Of a stretch of 64,000 nt of DNA, positions 32,836 to 41,368 are shown one piece after another. The stretch comes from an uncultured Acidimicrobiales bacterium (GTDB lineage Bacteria > Actinomycetota > Acidimicrobiia > Acidimicrobiales > SZUA-35), in contig CALHFG010000104.1 in the NCBI GenBank assembly GCA_938029215.1, positions 1-64,000 of the forward strand. The letters are read 5' to 3'. The notes under the pieces were generated by a model. The model ran no database searches. It was given only the letters and a program-made list of their open reading frames with translations, and was not told the origin of the DNA. The translations under genes and the position numbers were made by a program. Positions within the stretch are counted from its first letter, which is position 1. Each line of letters opens with the position of its first letter.

Positions 32836-34365
32836 CTAACCAGCAAAGAAATCGACGTCGGTTTTTCCGTTGCAAGAGCCCCCCGGACTGGGAACAACCA
32901 GGTTGATCAAGTAGTCGTTGACCACAGGCTCAACGCAGTCAACGCTGAGATACGCCGTGTGGCCTTCGGCGTCGACGGTGTAAAGCACGCCGGATTCGAG
33001 AAGCTCGGTGAGCTCGACCGACCACTGGTAGGGCGTAGCAGGGTCGCCGGTGTTGCCCAGAACCAGGATCGGGGCTGCTCCTTGCGCCGGGCCGATGATG
33101 ATGGGATCGATCGCCTCCGGCACCCCCAGGCATCCGGTAAATGTTCGGAAGAGGGGAGCGAAGATCTTGGTCTTCTCCGCCGTTGCGTTTGCGGCTGCGC
33201 GGACTTCGGCTTCGCTGGGACGGGTTCGCTCGTCGGCACAGTTGATCGCAATGTTGGCTTCGCTGGAGTTGTTGTAGTCGCCGTCTTCGGATCCCAGATA
33301 CAGGTCCGCGAGCAGTTGCATGAATTGCCCGTTTTGATCCGTGGCCGCAACGAACATCGCCTGGCTCAGGAAGTCCCAAATGTCGGCCGAGTACAGCGCC
33401 GCCAAAACGCCGAGTTGGAATTCGCCGAGCGTCAGCTCTCGGCCGCCTCCCGCCGGGTAGGTTTCGCCGTCGGCGAGTTCGGCCTCGATCTCGCGATACA
33501 CCTGCTCCACCGTCCCGAGGCGATTGAGCAGGCAATCTTCGTCGGCTTCACAGGCGGTGGCGAAGTTGTTGAACGCGAGGTCGAAGCCTTCGGCTTGTTC
33601 GATATCTAGTTCTCTTGCCACCACGGTGGGCTTGACTGCGCCGTCCAGCACAAGTGCGCGCACCTTGGTGGGGAAGAGTTCTGCATAGGTGGCGCCGAGA
33701 CGAGTGCCGTAGGAAAACCCGACATAGGACAGCTGTTCGTCGCCGAGGGCGGCTCGGATGCGGTCCAGGTCCCGAGCTGCGTTGTTGGTGCCAACGAATC
33801 GAAGCAGTGCCTCGTCGTCGGCGTCACAGCCTTGGACTTGGGATTGGCCGAGCGCAACGACGTCGGACCACGCCGGGTCATCGGGACCGGTGAGGACTGG
33901 GACGGCGTCGTCCCAGTCGATCTCACAGTCGTAGGCGCTGCTTGCGCCCACACCGCGAGGGTCGAATGAGACCAGGTCGAACCGCGTTCGTAACTCTTCG
34001 GGGAACGTGTCGAGGGCGTCGGTCAGGTAGGACAATCCCGAACCGCCGGGCCCGCCCGGGTTGAACACAACCGATCCGATTCGTTCTGCCGCGGTTCCGG
34101 TGGACCGCAATCGGTTCAGTGCGATGGTCAGCTCTGCCTCTTCGGGATTGTCATAGTCCCGGGGCACCTGGATGAAGGTGCACTCCAATCCGTCGCCGCA
34201 CTCGTCCCAGGTCAACGTGCTGGCGTCGGAGTCTGGGGGTGAGGACGTGGAGGTGGAGGAGAGCTCGCCGGTGGTAGTCGCGGGGCCGGATTCGGAGTCG
34301 GTTTCGGAGGTGCATGCCGCAGCTAGAAGCGCTGTGGCCAGAATGACTGCGATGGGGATGCGCAT
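32836..34365 (-). CDS. Lipoprotein tripeptidyl aminopeptidase-like alpha/beta hydrolase
   Basis: A 509-residue exported serine peptidase of the S33 SlpD/SlpE type. The lipobox is at LLAAAC (C18), followed by a Ser/Thr linker. The catalytic domain has FNPGGPGGSG (oxyanion hole), SFDPRGVGAS, the nucleophile elbow GFSYGT, the Asp in LGNTGDPATPY and the His in AEGHTAY; cysteines in the C-terminal part suggest disulfides. It probably releases small peptides from proteins outside the cell. The ATG lies 6 nt after TAGGGT (34372-34377). Confidence 0.92.
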   Translation of the reverse strand: MRIPIAVILATALLAAACTSETDSESGPATTTGELSSTSTSSPPDSDASTLTWDECGDGLECTFIQVPRDYDNPEEAELTIALNRLRSTGTAAERIGSVVFNPGGPGGSGLSYLTDALDTFPEELRTRFDLVSFDPRGVGASSAYDCEIDWDDAVPVLTGPDDPAWSDVVALGQSQVQGCDADDEALLRFVGTNNAARDLDRIRAALGDEQLSYVGFSYGTRLGATYAELFPTKVRALVLDGAVKPTVVARELDIEQAEGFDLAFNNFATACEADEDCLLNRLGTVEQVYREIEAELADGETYPAGGGRELTLGEFQLGVLAALYSADIWDFLSQAMFVAATDQNGQFMQLLADLYLGSEDGDYNNSSEANIAINCADERTRPSEAEVRAAANATAEKTKIFAPLFRTFTGCLGVPEAIDPIIIGPAQGAAPILVLGNTGDPATPYQWSVELTELLESGVLYTVDAEGHTAYLSVDCVEPVVNDYLINLVVPSPGGSCNGKTDVDFFAG

Positions 34366-34402
34366 GGTGTGACCCTAGGGGTTGTTTGGGGTGGGCAAGA
34401 AT

Positions 34403-34440
34403 GTCCGAATGGCTAGTTGGCCCGTCCGAATGGCGAGTTG
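34403..34440. repeat. Tandem 17-mer repeat
   Basis: GTCCGAATGGCTAGTTG at 34403 is repeated at 34424 with one difference (16 of 17 identical). It lies between the lgt stop and the peptidase start. It could be a duplicated regulator site for the peptidase promoter, or a chance slip; there is no other evidence. Confidence 0.45.
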
Positions 34441-34455
34441 TGGTTGTCGAAACGG

Positions 34456-35508
34456 TTAGCTGAACAGCGGTTTGGGACCGTCGTCACCGTCGTTATTGGC
34501 CTCGTCGCCGTTGGTATCTTCCTCGACCGTCTCATCGGCGTCGCTCGCGAGATCAGCCTCGCCGGAACTGGAGTCGGTGGGCCCGACGTCTTCTCGATTT
34601 TTGTTCCCATCTGTGTTCTCGTCCTCGTCAAGGTCGGCGTCGGTGTCGGCGGCGTCGGTGTCGGCGGCAAGGTCTTCAAAGGAAGCGATGGGCTTGACCG
34701 CCGGGGTGGCCGACTTCCGCATCTTCAGGAACCACAGCACGCCAACGAGTACTGCGAATCCGCTGATCCAATGGTTCACGCGGATTCCGAGCACGAGGGA
34801 AGCCGGATCGGTGCGGATTGACTCGACGATGAACCGCAGGACGCCGTACCCGGCGATCCACAGCGGAAGGATTTGGCCGCGACCTAGCAGCTTGGCTTTG
34901 CCTGCAAGCATCAGGCCACCCGCAAGCAGCAGGTTGAGGAGAGCCTCGTAGAGAAACGCGGGATGGAACGTCTCGAACTCGACGTACTGGGAGGGACGGA
35001 ACTGTCGGTCCACTTCTAGGGCCCATGGCAGATCGCTCGGGGGGCCAAAGATTTCCTGGTTGAACCAGTTTCCGACGCGTCCGATTGCCTGAGCAACGGG
35101 GATGCTCGGGATGATCGCGTCGAAGGCATCGAGCAGTCGATCGCCGGTGATGCCACGGCGCCGCGCCTGCCAGACACCGGCGGACACGCCGAGGAGGAGT
35201 CCACCCGGAATGCCGAGGCCGCCTTGCCAAATCTTAAAGATCCCGATGAAGTCATCGGTGTACATCTTCCAGTCGGTGATCACATGGTAGATCCGCGTAC
35301 CCAACAAGCCCATCGGGATCGCCACCGTGCCGATGGAGGTGATGTCGTCTTCGTCACCACCGAGTGCCTTCCAGCGCCGTCGGGAGATCTCGACCGCCGC
35401 TAGAACTCCCAGGGCGATACAGAGGCCGTAGAAGTTGAATGTGAGCGGCCCGAGGCTGAAGTTGTTGCCGGGCGGTGCCGGAATGGACGCGATGACTGAA
35501 GAGATCAC
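34456..35508 (-). CDS. lgt: Prolipoprotein diacylglyceryl transferase
   Basis: Transfers diacylglycerol to the lipobox cysteine of prolipoproteins in the membrane; many substrates occur in this window. Several hydrophobic helices are present, with the signature IGRVGNWFNQEIFG and the N-terminal FYGLCIALGVLAAVEI segment. The last 80 residues or so form an acidic, Asp/Glu-rich cytoplasmic tail (DTDADLDEDENTD...), as often seen in actinobacterial Lgt. The GTG start overlaps the murA stop (GTGA), so lgt is translated with murA. Confidence 0.95.
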   Translation of the reverse strand: MISSVIASIPAPPGNNFSLGPLTFNFYGLCIALGVLAAVEISRRRWKALGGDEDDITSIGTVAIPMGLLGTRIYHVITDWKMYTDDFIGIFKIWQGGLGIPGGLLLGVSAGVWQARRRGITGDRLLDAFDAIIPSIPVAQAIGRVGNWFNQEIFGPPSDLPWALEVDRQFRPSQYVEFETFHPAFLYEALLNLLLAGGLMLAGKAKLLGRGQILPLWIAGYGVLRFIVESIRTDPASLVLGIRVNHWISGFAVLVGVLWFLKMRKSATPAVKPIASFEDLAADTDAADTDADLDEDENTDGNKNREDVGPTDSSSGEADLASDADETVEEDTNGDEANNDGDDGPKPLFS

Positions 35509-36905
35509 CGAAGAGGAACCGTCGTGCGACGAATATCCAATCCCAACTCGACAAAATTCTCGATGGGGCGGTTATAGCCGCGATCGAGATGGTGGGTACC
35601 GGTGATGGTGGTGGTGCCCTTTGCCGCCGCTGCTGCGAGCACATAGGCAAAGCCGCCGCGAATGTCTGGGACTACCACGTCGCTACCGATCAGTTCGCTC
35701 TTGCCGTGCACGATGACCGAGCACGGGGTCGATGAGCCAACGAAGCGGCTATCGATGCTGCCCAGGGCCGTGGTGTACATCTCGATCTTGGCGCCCATCT
35801 GATTGAGGGCCGGAACATAGGTGAACCGGTTCTCGTACACCGTTTCGTACATGACCGACAAGCCATCGCACTGGGTAAACAGCGCCACCATGGGCGACTG
35901 CCAGTCGGTCATGAAGCCGGGATGAGTGTCGGTTTCGACTGCGGCGGGCGTGAGCTGGTCGGCCCACACCGAAATCGACGAGTCGGTGATTTCGAATTGG
36001 GCGCCCATGCCGTGCAACGTGGAGATCGCCGTGACCAGACGATCCTGGCTGCACCCGTGGACGGTGACCTGCCCACCCGTGATGAGGCCTGCGACCAGGT
36101 AGCTGAAGGCTTCGATTCGGTCGCCCTTGAGCTTGTGGGTTGCGCCGGTGAGCGAGTCGACCCCGTCGATGATGTACCGGCGATTGGGTCGCATCTCGAT
36201 TCGGGCCCCCATGCGCTGGAGGAACAGTGCCAACTCGATGATCTCTGGTTCCATTGCGGCGCCGTCGAGCACCGTGCGGCCTTCGGCGAGCACTGCTGAC
36301 ATGAGGACGGTCTCGGTTGCACCCACGGAGGGGTAGGGCAGTTCGATGTGCGCGCCCTTCAGACGGGTGGCTTTGGCTTCGAGGCCTTCGTCGGTAATGG
36401 TGATCTGGGCGCCCATCTTGGTGAGGGCGTCTACGTGGAAGTCCACCGGTCGCGAGCCGATGTCGTCGCCACCAACGAGAGGAACGAACGCTTCGCCTAC
36501 GGCGTGGAGTAGCGGGCCGATCATCAGGATCGGGATCCGATTCATGCCACTGAATCGGATAGGAACCCGACTGCTGTTCAGGCTGGAAGGATCGACGGTG
36601 ATCTGGTTGTCGCTGCGCTCGACGACGCAGCCAAGGCTTGACAGCATGCTGCATGTGATCTCGACGTCGCCGATATCGGGAACGTTGGCAACCGTCGACG
36701 GCGTGCCGCCGAGCATCGCCGCGACCAGGTGTTTGGTGACGGCGTTCTTGGAGCCTCGAACGGTCACATCACCGGTGAGTGGTCCCGTGGGATTGACGAC
36801 CCAGGCAGCGGTGTCGGTCACCTGGGCATCGGATGTCGTGCTCACTGCTGGATCGCTCCCTGCGGCTTGAGTCTGTGGACGTGGTGGAGTGTACGCGGAA
36901 GCCAT
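35505..36905 (-). CDS. murA: UDP-N-acetylglucosamine 1-carboxyvinyltransferase
   Basis: First committed step of peptidoglycan synthesis: transfers enolpyruvate from PEP to UDP-GlcNAc. The 466-residue protein has the EPSP-synthase-like fold signatures (VRGSKNAVTKHL, FVPLVGGDDIGSRPVDFH, LPYPSVGATETVLMSA, GDRIEAFSYLVAG). At the position of E. coli Cys115 (PGGCTIG) it has Asp147 (VGGDDIG), as in mycobacteria, which makes the enzyme insensitive to fosfomycin. The ATG at 36905 is 8 nt after TACGGT. The frame continues upstream to 36974, but that part looks non-coding. Confidence 0.95.
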   Translation of the reverse strand: MASAYTPPRPQTQAAGSDPAVSTTSDAQVTDTAAWVVNPTGPLTGDVTVRGSKNAVTKHLVAAMLGGTPSTVANVPDIGDVEITCSMLSSLGCVVERSDNQITVDPSSLNSSRVPIRFSGMNRIPILMIGPLLHAVGEAFVPLVGGDDIGSRPVDFHVDALTKMGAQITITDEGLEAKATRLKGAHIELPYPSVGATETVLMSAVLAEGRTVLDGAAMEPEIIELALFLQRMGARIEMRPNRRYIIDGVDSLTGATHKLKGDRIEAFSYLVAGLITGGQVTVHGCSQDRLVTAISTLHGMGAQFEITDSSISVWADQLTPAAVETDTHPGFMTDWQSPMVALFTQCDGLSVMYETVYENRFTYVPALNQMGAKIEMYTTALGSIDSRFVGSSTPCSVIVHGKSELIGSDVVVPDIRGGFAYVLAAAAAKGTTTITGTHHLDRGYNRPIENFVELGLDIRRTTVPLR

Positions 36906-37027
36906 TGCCCGCCACCGTAGTGGGCTACGCACCCTATGGTGCGGAGGGTTCGTCGGTCTTCGGCCACGCGCCAATCCGGCCGAATCGGCCGCTACCGACG
37001 AAGGTTTGGCGTGGAGTGAACCGGCCG

Positions 37028-38023
37028 TTAGACGCGGAGTGCGAGCGTCTTGAGTTGGTCGCGCAGAGGGCTGACGCCGTTCAGGAATGCCTGGAGGCGT
37101 TTCACCGGATGCATGGGTCCCATGTCCGAAGGGGAACCGACGTGGTCCATGCGAACCAGTTCCGCCATTGTGAAGGCCACGTTGTAAAGAGCGAGCCGCT
37201 CGACCAGGCGAGGATGGCTGAACAGCTCGGGATAGTCCTCAGCCATCCAGCTGGGAACGTCGACGAAGTCGAGCGACGACAACGAGTCGGCAACATCGGC
37301 GGGGAGGTGGGCCTCGGGAAAGCGGAGGAAACGAAGAAGGACGTCCAGTTCGAGGTCGGCGGGTGCGCCTCGACTCCACTCAAAGTCGAGGATTGCGCTC
37401 AGACCCATCGAGTCTGTCATCACGTTCTCCAAGCTGAGGTCGCCGTGGATGAGGGTGCGCTGGTGATAGTCCTCGAGCGCGTCACCGTGATCATTGACCA
37501 TGTCGGTGATGTCGAGAAGAACGGTTCGGTCTACTTGCCGCCGCGCCATGAGCTCATCACAGGCCATCAGGATGGGAACGACCGGGCTCACCGCCGATGG
37601 ATCGAGCAGATGGGGGTTCTCATCGATTTTGGTGGCCACCGATGGGGTTGGCACCGAGTGCAGCTTGCGAAGCGCGGTGGAGAACTCTCGGATGAAGGCC
37701 CGCCGTTTTCGAATGTCCATCATGGGCCAGGCCCGCGAAACGGCGACGCCGGGCTTGCGTTCAACGACCACGAAGTCGAAGCCGGTTTCGCCGGAGTAGC
37801 CCAGAATCTTGGGGAAATAGCTCGTTTCCGGAAGTTCCCGACAGAGCAGGCCCTCTCGTCGGAGACGCTGGTCAGGTCGTTGATTGATTCGAACGACCTG
37901 ATGCGGCGCCACGTGCACTTCGTTGCGGGTAGACGCCGCTCGAATCAGGCTCGGAGGATTGTCAAGGCCGATGCCCTGAAGAGCGCGTCTCGCCCGCGTC
38001 TCAGCAAATCGATCTTGTCCCAT
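37028..38023 (-). CDS. APH-family phosphotransferase
   Basis: A 331-residue aminoglycoside-phosphotransferase-like kinase with its catalytic residues intact: LIHGDLSLENV (HGD...N) and ILDFEWS (DFE, metal Asp). The N-lobe contains a nucleotide-contact region with VVRINQR and RREGLLCRELP. It may phosphorylate a small molecule such as a sugar, choline or antibiotic; the substrate is not predictable, and resistance should not be assumed. It is 76 bp from the serine-hydrolase gene upstream on the same strand. It is a useful contrast to the pseudokinase at 7066-7644. Confidence 0.85.
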   Translation of the reverse strand: MGQDRFAETRARRALQGIGLDNPPSLIRAASTRNEVHVAPHQVVRINQRPDQRLRREGLLCRELPETSYFPKILGYSGETGFDFVVVERKPGVAVSRAWPMMDIRKRRAFIREFSTALRKLHSVPTPSVATKIDENPHLLDPSAVSPVVPILMACDELMARRQVDRTVLLDITDMVNDHGDALEDYHQRTLIHGDLSLENVMTDSMGLSAILDFEWSRGAPADLELDVLLRFLRFPEAHLPADVADSLSSLDFVDVPSWMAEDYPELFSHPRLVERLALYNVAFTMAELVRMDHVGSPSDMGPMHPVKRLQAFLNGVSPLRDQLKTLALRV

Positions 38024-38099
38024 GTGTGACTTTCGGCAGGTTTTGAGGCCGAATCAAGCTCCCGAGCAGGATTCGTCCCCATGCGGGGGTCTGGGGCGC

Positions 38100-38924
38100 T
38101 CAGCCGATTGGTTGCTGCAATAGCAGGTCGTTGAACGGTGGCCAGACCTCTGCTGCCCACGGCCCGAACGCAGTGTCGGTGAGGGCGACCGCAAAGCGCT
38201 CTCGGTTCGGGTCGATCCACACAAACGTTCCGGCTGCCCCAAAGTGTCCAAAGGTCGCCGGGTTGGCGGAGGTCCCTGTCCAGTGGGGATGTTTCCTACC
38301 TCGGATTTCGAATCCGAGACCCCAAGGGTTGGGTTCTTGCCGGCCGAACCCGGGCAGCACACCGTCGAGGTCACCGAGGAAAGGGGTTCGCGCCGCGAGG
38401 ACGGTCTGGGGAGCAAGAAGCGTCGGGGACAGCCACTCTTGGCAGAACCGCACGAGATCCTCGACCGAGCTATGGGCCCCGTAGGCGGGCGACCCGTCGA
38501 GGGCGGTGGCGGTCATGCCCAACGGTTCACAGACCGCTTCCTTTAGGTACTGCGCCGCCGAGATCCCGCTGGATTGGGCCAGCGCCTCGCCCAGCAGTTC
38601 AAAGCCTGCATTGCTATAGATACGCCTCGTACCCGGCGTGGTCACAGGGTCCTTTGCCTCTGGTCCAAGACCGGAAGCGTGGGCCAACAGGTGAGCGACG
38701 GTGGATCCGTCCGGCCCCAGTTGTTGCTGAAGGTTCAGGGTGCCCTCCTCGGTCGCGATCAAGATCGCATGCGCAAAGATCGGCTTGGTAACCGATGCCA
38801 GCCGAAAGCGGACGTCGGTCTGGCCGAACGTTTCGATTTGGCCATTGGGCAAATTCCATGCGGCCGCCGCAGCCCCCACGGGCCATTGCGAGATGAGTTC
38901 TGCCGGCGAGATGGGGGTGGTCAT
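38100..38924 (-). CDS. Beta-lactamase-related serine hydrolase
   Basis: A 274-residue class C beta-lactamase / esterase fold without a signal peptide. The catalytic motifs are SVTK (SxxK), YSN (YxN) and HFGAAG in place of KTG. Such cytoplasmic family members are usually esterases or peptidases rather than antibiotic-degrading enzymes. Its ATG overlaps the stop of the nucleotide-cyclase gene (ATGA), so the two are translated together. Confidence 0.85.
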   Translation of the reverse strand: MTTPISPAELISQWPVGAAAAAWNLPNGQIETFGQTDVRFRLASVTKPIFAHAILIATEEGTLNLQQQLGPDGSTVAHLLAHASGLGPEAKDPVTTPGTRRIYSNAGFELLGEALAQSSGISAAQYLKEAVCEPLGMTATALDGSPAYGAHSSVEDLVRFCQEWLSPTLLAPQTVLAARTPFLGDLDGVLPGFGRQEPNPWGLGFEIRGRKHPHWTGTSANPATFGHFGAAGTFVWIDPNRERFAVALTDTAFGPWAAEVWPPFNDLLLQQPIG

Positions 38925-39463
38925 AGATTCAGCGACTCCACGAGGTGGGCGGCTTTGGAAAGGTCGGCCACCGCGATCGGGTGGTCAAAGCTCGGAACTG
39001 TCACCGTGCCTGCCGCGGCAGCCGTTTGGGCCAAACCGGGCAGGATGTCGACCGGCCCGAGGAGCTGGCCAGGCCCGGCGATGTCGGCGAGGCGTGCCGC
39101 GAGGTTTACTGATGCGCCGATGTAGTCGTCGCCTTCGAACAAGATGACTTCGCCGGTCGTTACTCCGCCATGCACTTCGAGGAGACCTTTGCTCTTGGAG
39201 CGCTGCATGACTCTCAAAAGGCACGAAAGAACCGCGGGGGTGTCTCCGCCTCCGAACATGGCGCCGTCTCCCAACCATTTGGCAACCCGAACCCCGGTCG
39301 ATGCGCCGATGTCACGCACGATCGCTCGAAACACCGCCAGTTGCTGCACCGCAGCGTCGTCGCCCTCGGTGTTCGCGAAACTCGTGAAACCCGAAAGGTC
39401 AATGAAGCCAATGGTCCTGCGCACCCGGTAGGTGGAAAGCGGAGGATACGAGCTGGGTCCCAT
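38921..39463 (-). CDS. Class III nucleotidyl cyclase-like domain protein
   Basis: A 180-residue single-domain class III cyclase. Metal-binding Asp lies in IGFIDLSGFTSF, the second metal Asp in KWLGDGAMFGG, and the base and transition-state region in HGGVTTGEV and YIGASVNLAARLAD. There is no membrane or sensor domain. It may make cAMP or cGMP, and a cyclic-nucleotide-binding-type protein is encoded at 40867-41307. The ATG at 39463 follows TATGGT by 9 nt and is preferred over the upstream 39502 start. It is translationally coupled to the serine hydrolase. Confidence 0.82.
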   Translation of the reverse strand: MGPSSYPPLSTYRVRRTIGFIDLSGFTSFANTEGDDAAVQQLAVFRAIVRDIGASTGVRVAKWLGDGAMFGGGDTPAVLSCLLRVMQRSKSKGLLEVHGGVTTGEVILFEGDDYIGASVNLAARLADIAGPGQLLGPVDILPGLAQTAAAAGTVTVPSFDHPIAVADLSKAAHLVESLNL

Positions 39464-39607
39464 GCGAACTTGACCATAACGGGGGAGGGTTCTGCGTCGC
39501 ATCCCGCCAATCGAAAGAAACGGCAGCTCGACCGGTTAGGCTCTGCTCGTGCCAAGCTCAGCCAGAGCGGCGTTCATAGAGACCACTACTCTGCCGACAG
39601 GAAATAC

Positions 39608-40762
39608 ATGACCCTCTTTTCCGACCTTGGGGTCGCTGCTCCGGTCGTCTCCGTTCTCAAGGAACGAGGAATCGAATCCGCCTTTGCGATTCAGGAACTT
39701 GCGATCCCCGATGCTCTCGCTGGTCGAGACGTCTGCGGTAAGGCCAAAACCGGGTCAGGAAAAACGCTGGCATTCGGAATCCCCACAGTGCAGGCGCTTG
39801 CCGACGCTGAACGTGGTTCGGTTCAGGCCCTCATGCTTGTGCCCACCCGTGAGCTTGCCACCCAGGTGGTCGAGGAGCTCGAGCCGCTCGCCCGTTCACT
39901 CAATCTCAAGGCGCTGGCCGTGTATGGCGGCGCAGACATCGACAAACAAATCAGCAAGATCAGCAAGGGCATCGAAATCATCGTCGCCACCCCAGGCCGT
40001 CTGATCGATCTCATCGAACGCAAGGCTGTCTCGGTCTTTGGCGTCAACCACGTGGTGATCGATGAGGCCGACCGTATGGCAGACATGGGCTTCCTCCCGC
40101 AGGTCGAATGGGTGTTGCGTCACATCGAGGGTGAGCACCAGACGCTGTTGTTCTCGGCCACGCTCGATGGAGCCGTCGGCTCGTTGATTACCCGGTATCA
40201 GACCGACCCGGTCTTTCACGAGGTCGCCTCCGACGATGTGACCGTCGAGAATATGACGCACCGCTTCATCCAGGTTCATCAGATGGACCAGGCCAAGGTG
40301 GCGGCTGCGATCGCAAACTCGGTCGATCGAACCATCGTGTTCTGCAATACCAAGCGTGCCTGTGACAAGTTGGCTGCCGAACTGGACAAGCTCAACGTTG
40401 CAGCGCAGGCAATCCACGGTGACCTCCGGCAGCGTCATCGCGAAAAAGCACTGGAAGCGTTCTCCAAGGGGGAGACCTCCGTGCTTGTTGCCACCGACGT
40501 CGCGGCCCGTGGTATCCACGTAGACGACGTCGAGGTGGTAGTGCACTTCGATCCACCAGACGATCACAAGACGTACCTGCATCGTTCGGGTCGTACCGCT
40601 CGTGCTGGTGGTTCTGGGCTCGCCGTTTCGTTTGTCCGTTGGAACCAGGAGCTGCACGTGAAGCGACTCCAGAAGCGGCTGGCGTTGGACATCCCGATCG
40701 TCGAGATGTTTAGCAATGACCCGCGGCTCAGCGATCTGGTGTCCTGGGACCCAGCGGCCTAA
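39608..40762 (+). CDS. DEAD-box RNA helicase
   Basis: A 384-residue ATP-dependent RNA helicase. The Q-motif region (FAIQELAIPDALAGRD), motif I AKTGSGKT, motif Ia PTRELATQ, GG, TPGR, DEAD, SAT, and the C-terminal motifs (VFCNTK, ATDVAARGIHV, HRSGRTARAG) are all present. It has no long C-terminal extension, so it is a core-only enzyme acting in ribosome assembly or mRNA turnover. The frame is open back to 39170, but ATG 39608 with AGGA 6 nt before it fits the family N-terminus (TLFSDLGVAAPVV). Confidence 0.95.
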   Translation: MTLFSDLGVAAPVVSVLKERGIESAFAIQELAIPDALAGRDVCGKAKTGSGKTLAFGIPTVQALADAERGSVQALMLVPTRELATQVVEELEPLARSLNLKALAVYGGADIDKQISKISKGIEIIVATPGRLIDLIERKAVSVFGVNHVVIDEADRMADMGFLPQVEWVLRHIEGEHQTLLFSATLDGAVGSLITRYQTDPVFHEVASDDVTVENMTHRFIQVHQMDQAKVAAAIANSVDRTIVFCNTKRACDKLAAELDKLNVAAQAIHGDLRQRHREKALEAFSKGETSVLVATDVAARGIHVDDVEVVVHFDPPDDHKTYLHRSGRTARAGGSGLAVSFVRWNQELHVKRLQKRLALDIPIVEMFSNDPRLSDLVSWDPAA

Positions 40763-40802
40763 CGGTTCGTTTCAGCCCGTAAAGGTCTAGCGCCCGTGTC
40801 AC

Positions 40803-40818
40803 ACGACACGTGTGTCGT
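40803..40818. promoter_or_regulatory. Inverted repeat upstream of the cyclic-nucleotide-binding gene
   Basis: ACGAC and GTCGT arms flank ACGTGT, and the site contains the 8-bp palindrome ACACGTGT. It lies about 50 bp before the gene at 40867 and resembles an operator. The regulator is unknown. Confidence 0.4.
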
Positions 40819-40866
40819 TCACCTCGGCGAAACCTCACCGAAACCTCGGTGCGGTTCACTGAAAGC

Positions 40867-41307
40867 ATGAATTGGTTGACCAAGTCCCGTCATGCCCGTA
40901 AGCATCTACCCGCTGCCGTGCTCGAGAGCCCGGCCTCGAAGTCGGCAATGTTTCAGAACGCCCCGGCCAATGAGCTGGCTCGCCTCGACCAACTGGGCAC
41001 CTTGCTGGATATCCCCGCAGGCACCCGAGTGGTCCGCCAAGACGGTCTCGGCTCGCAGTGTGTCGTTGTGCTCGATGGACAGCTCGCCGTCGAACGCGAC
41101 GGAGAACTGATCGCCGACATCACCCCCGGCTACTTCGGTGGTGAGATGTCGATGCTGCATCACGAGCGCTGCAACGCCGACGTTACTGCGGCCGATGATT
41201 CGATCGTCTACGCGATGGGGCGAGGTGACTTCCAGACCCTTATGGCCACGTGCCCTCAGATTCGCGAGCACGTTCACGCCACGGCTGGTGTCCGAGAGGG
41301 TTTCTAG
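40867..41307 (+). CDS. Cyclic-nucleotide-binding-domain (CRP-fold) protein
   Basis: A 146-residue protein that is essentially one cNMP-binding domain (about 25-140): a PAGTRVVRQDGLGSQCVVVLDGQLAVERDGE strand set, then YFGGEMSMLHHERCNADVTAADDSIVYAMGRGDF. The family's phosphate-binding FGExxLL is FGGEMSML, close to canonical. There is no DNA-binding domain, so it is not a CRP regulator; it may act as a small sensor or partner. The nearby nucleotidyl cyclase may be its source of ligand, but they are on opposite strands. Start taken at ATG 40867. Confidence 0.85.
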   Translation: MNWLTKSRHARKHLPAAVLESPASKSAMFQNAPANELARLDQLGTLLDIPAGTRVVRQDGLGSQCVVVLDGQLAVERDGELIADITPGYFGGEMSMLHHERCNADVTAADDSIVYAMGRGDFQTLMATCPQIREHVHATAGVREGF

Positions 41308-41318
41308 CAAGAAATCCC

Positions 41319-41341
41319 GGGCCACAGCTGGTCTGTGGCCC
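41319..41341. terminator. Hairpin after the cyclic-nucleotide-binding gene
   Basis: GGGCCACAG and CTGTGGCCC form a perfect 9-bp stem around CTGGT, 12 nt after the stop codon. No T-tract follows, so it is a hairpin of terminator type without a classical tail. Confidence 0.5.
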
Positions 41342-41368
41342 AACCACCGCCGCTACGCCGTAGCGTAA

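Noticed and set aside
37028-38023. Aminoglycoside resistance gene
   Set aside because: The APH fold is shared by many small-molecule kinases, and chromosomal members without mobile context are rarely resistance enzymes. Only a kinase call is justified.
38100-38924. Secreted class C beta-lactamase
   Set aside because: There is no signal peptide and the KTG motif is HFG; such proteins are usually esterase or peptidase relatives.
39170-39607. N-terminal extension of the DEAD-box helicase
   Set aside because: It lies opposite the cyclase gene, has shadow-ORF composition, and the ATG at 39608 has a proper ribosome-binding site and family N-terminus.
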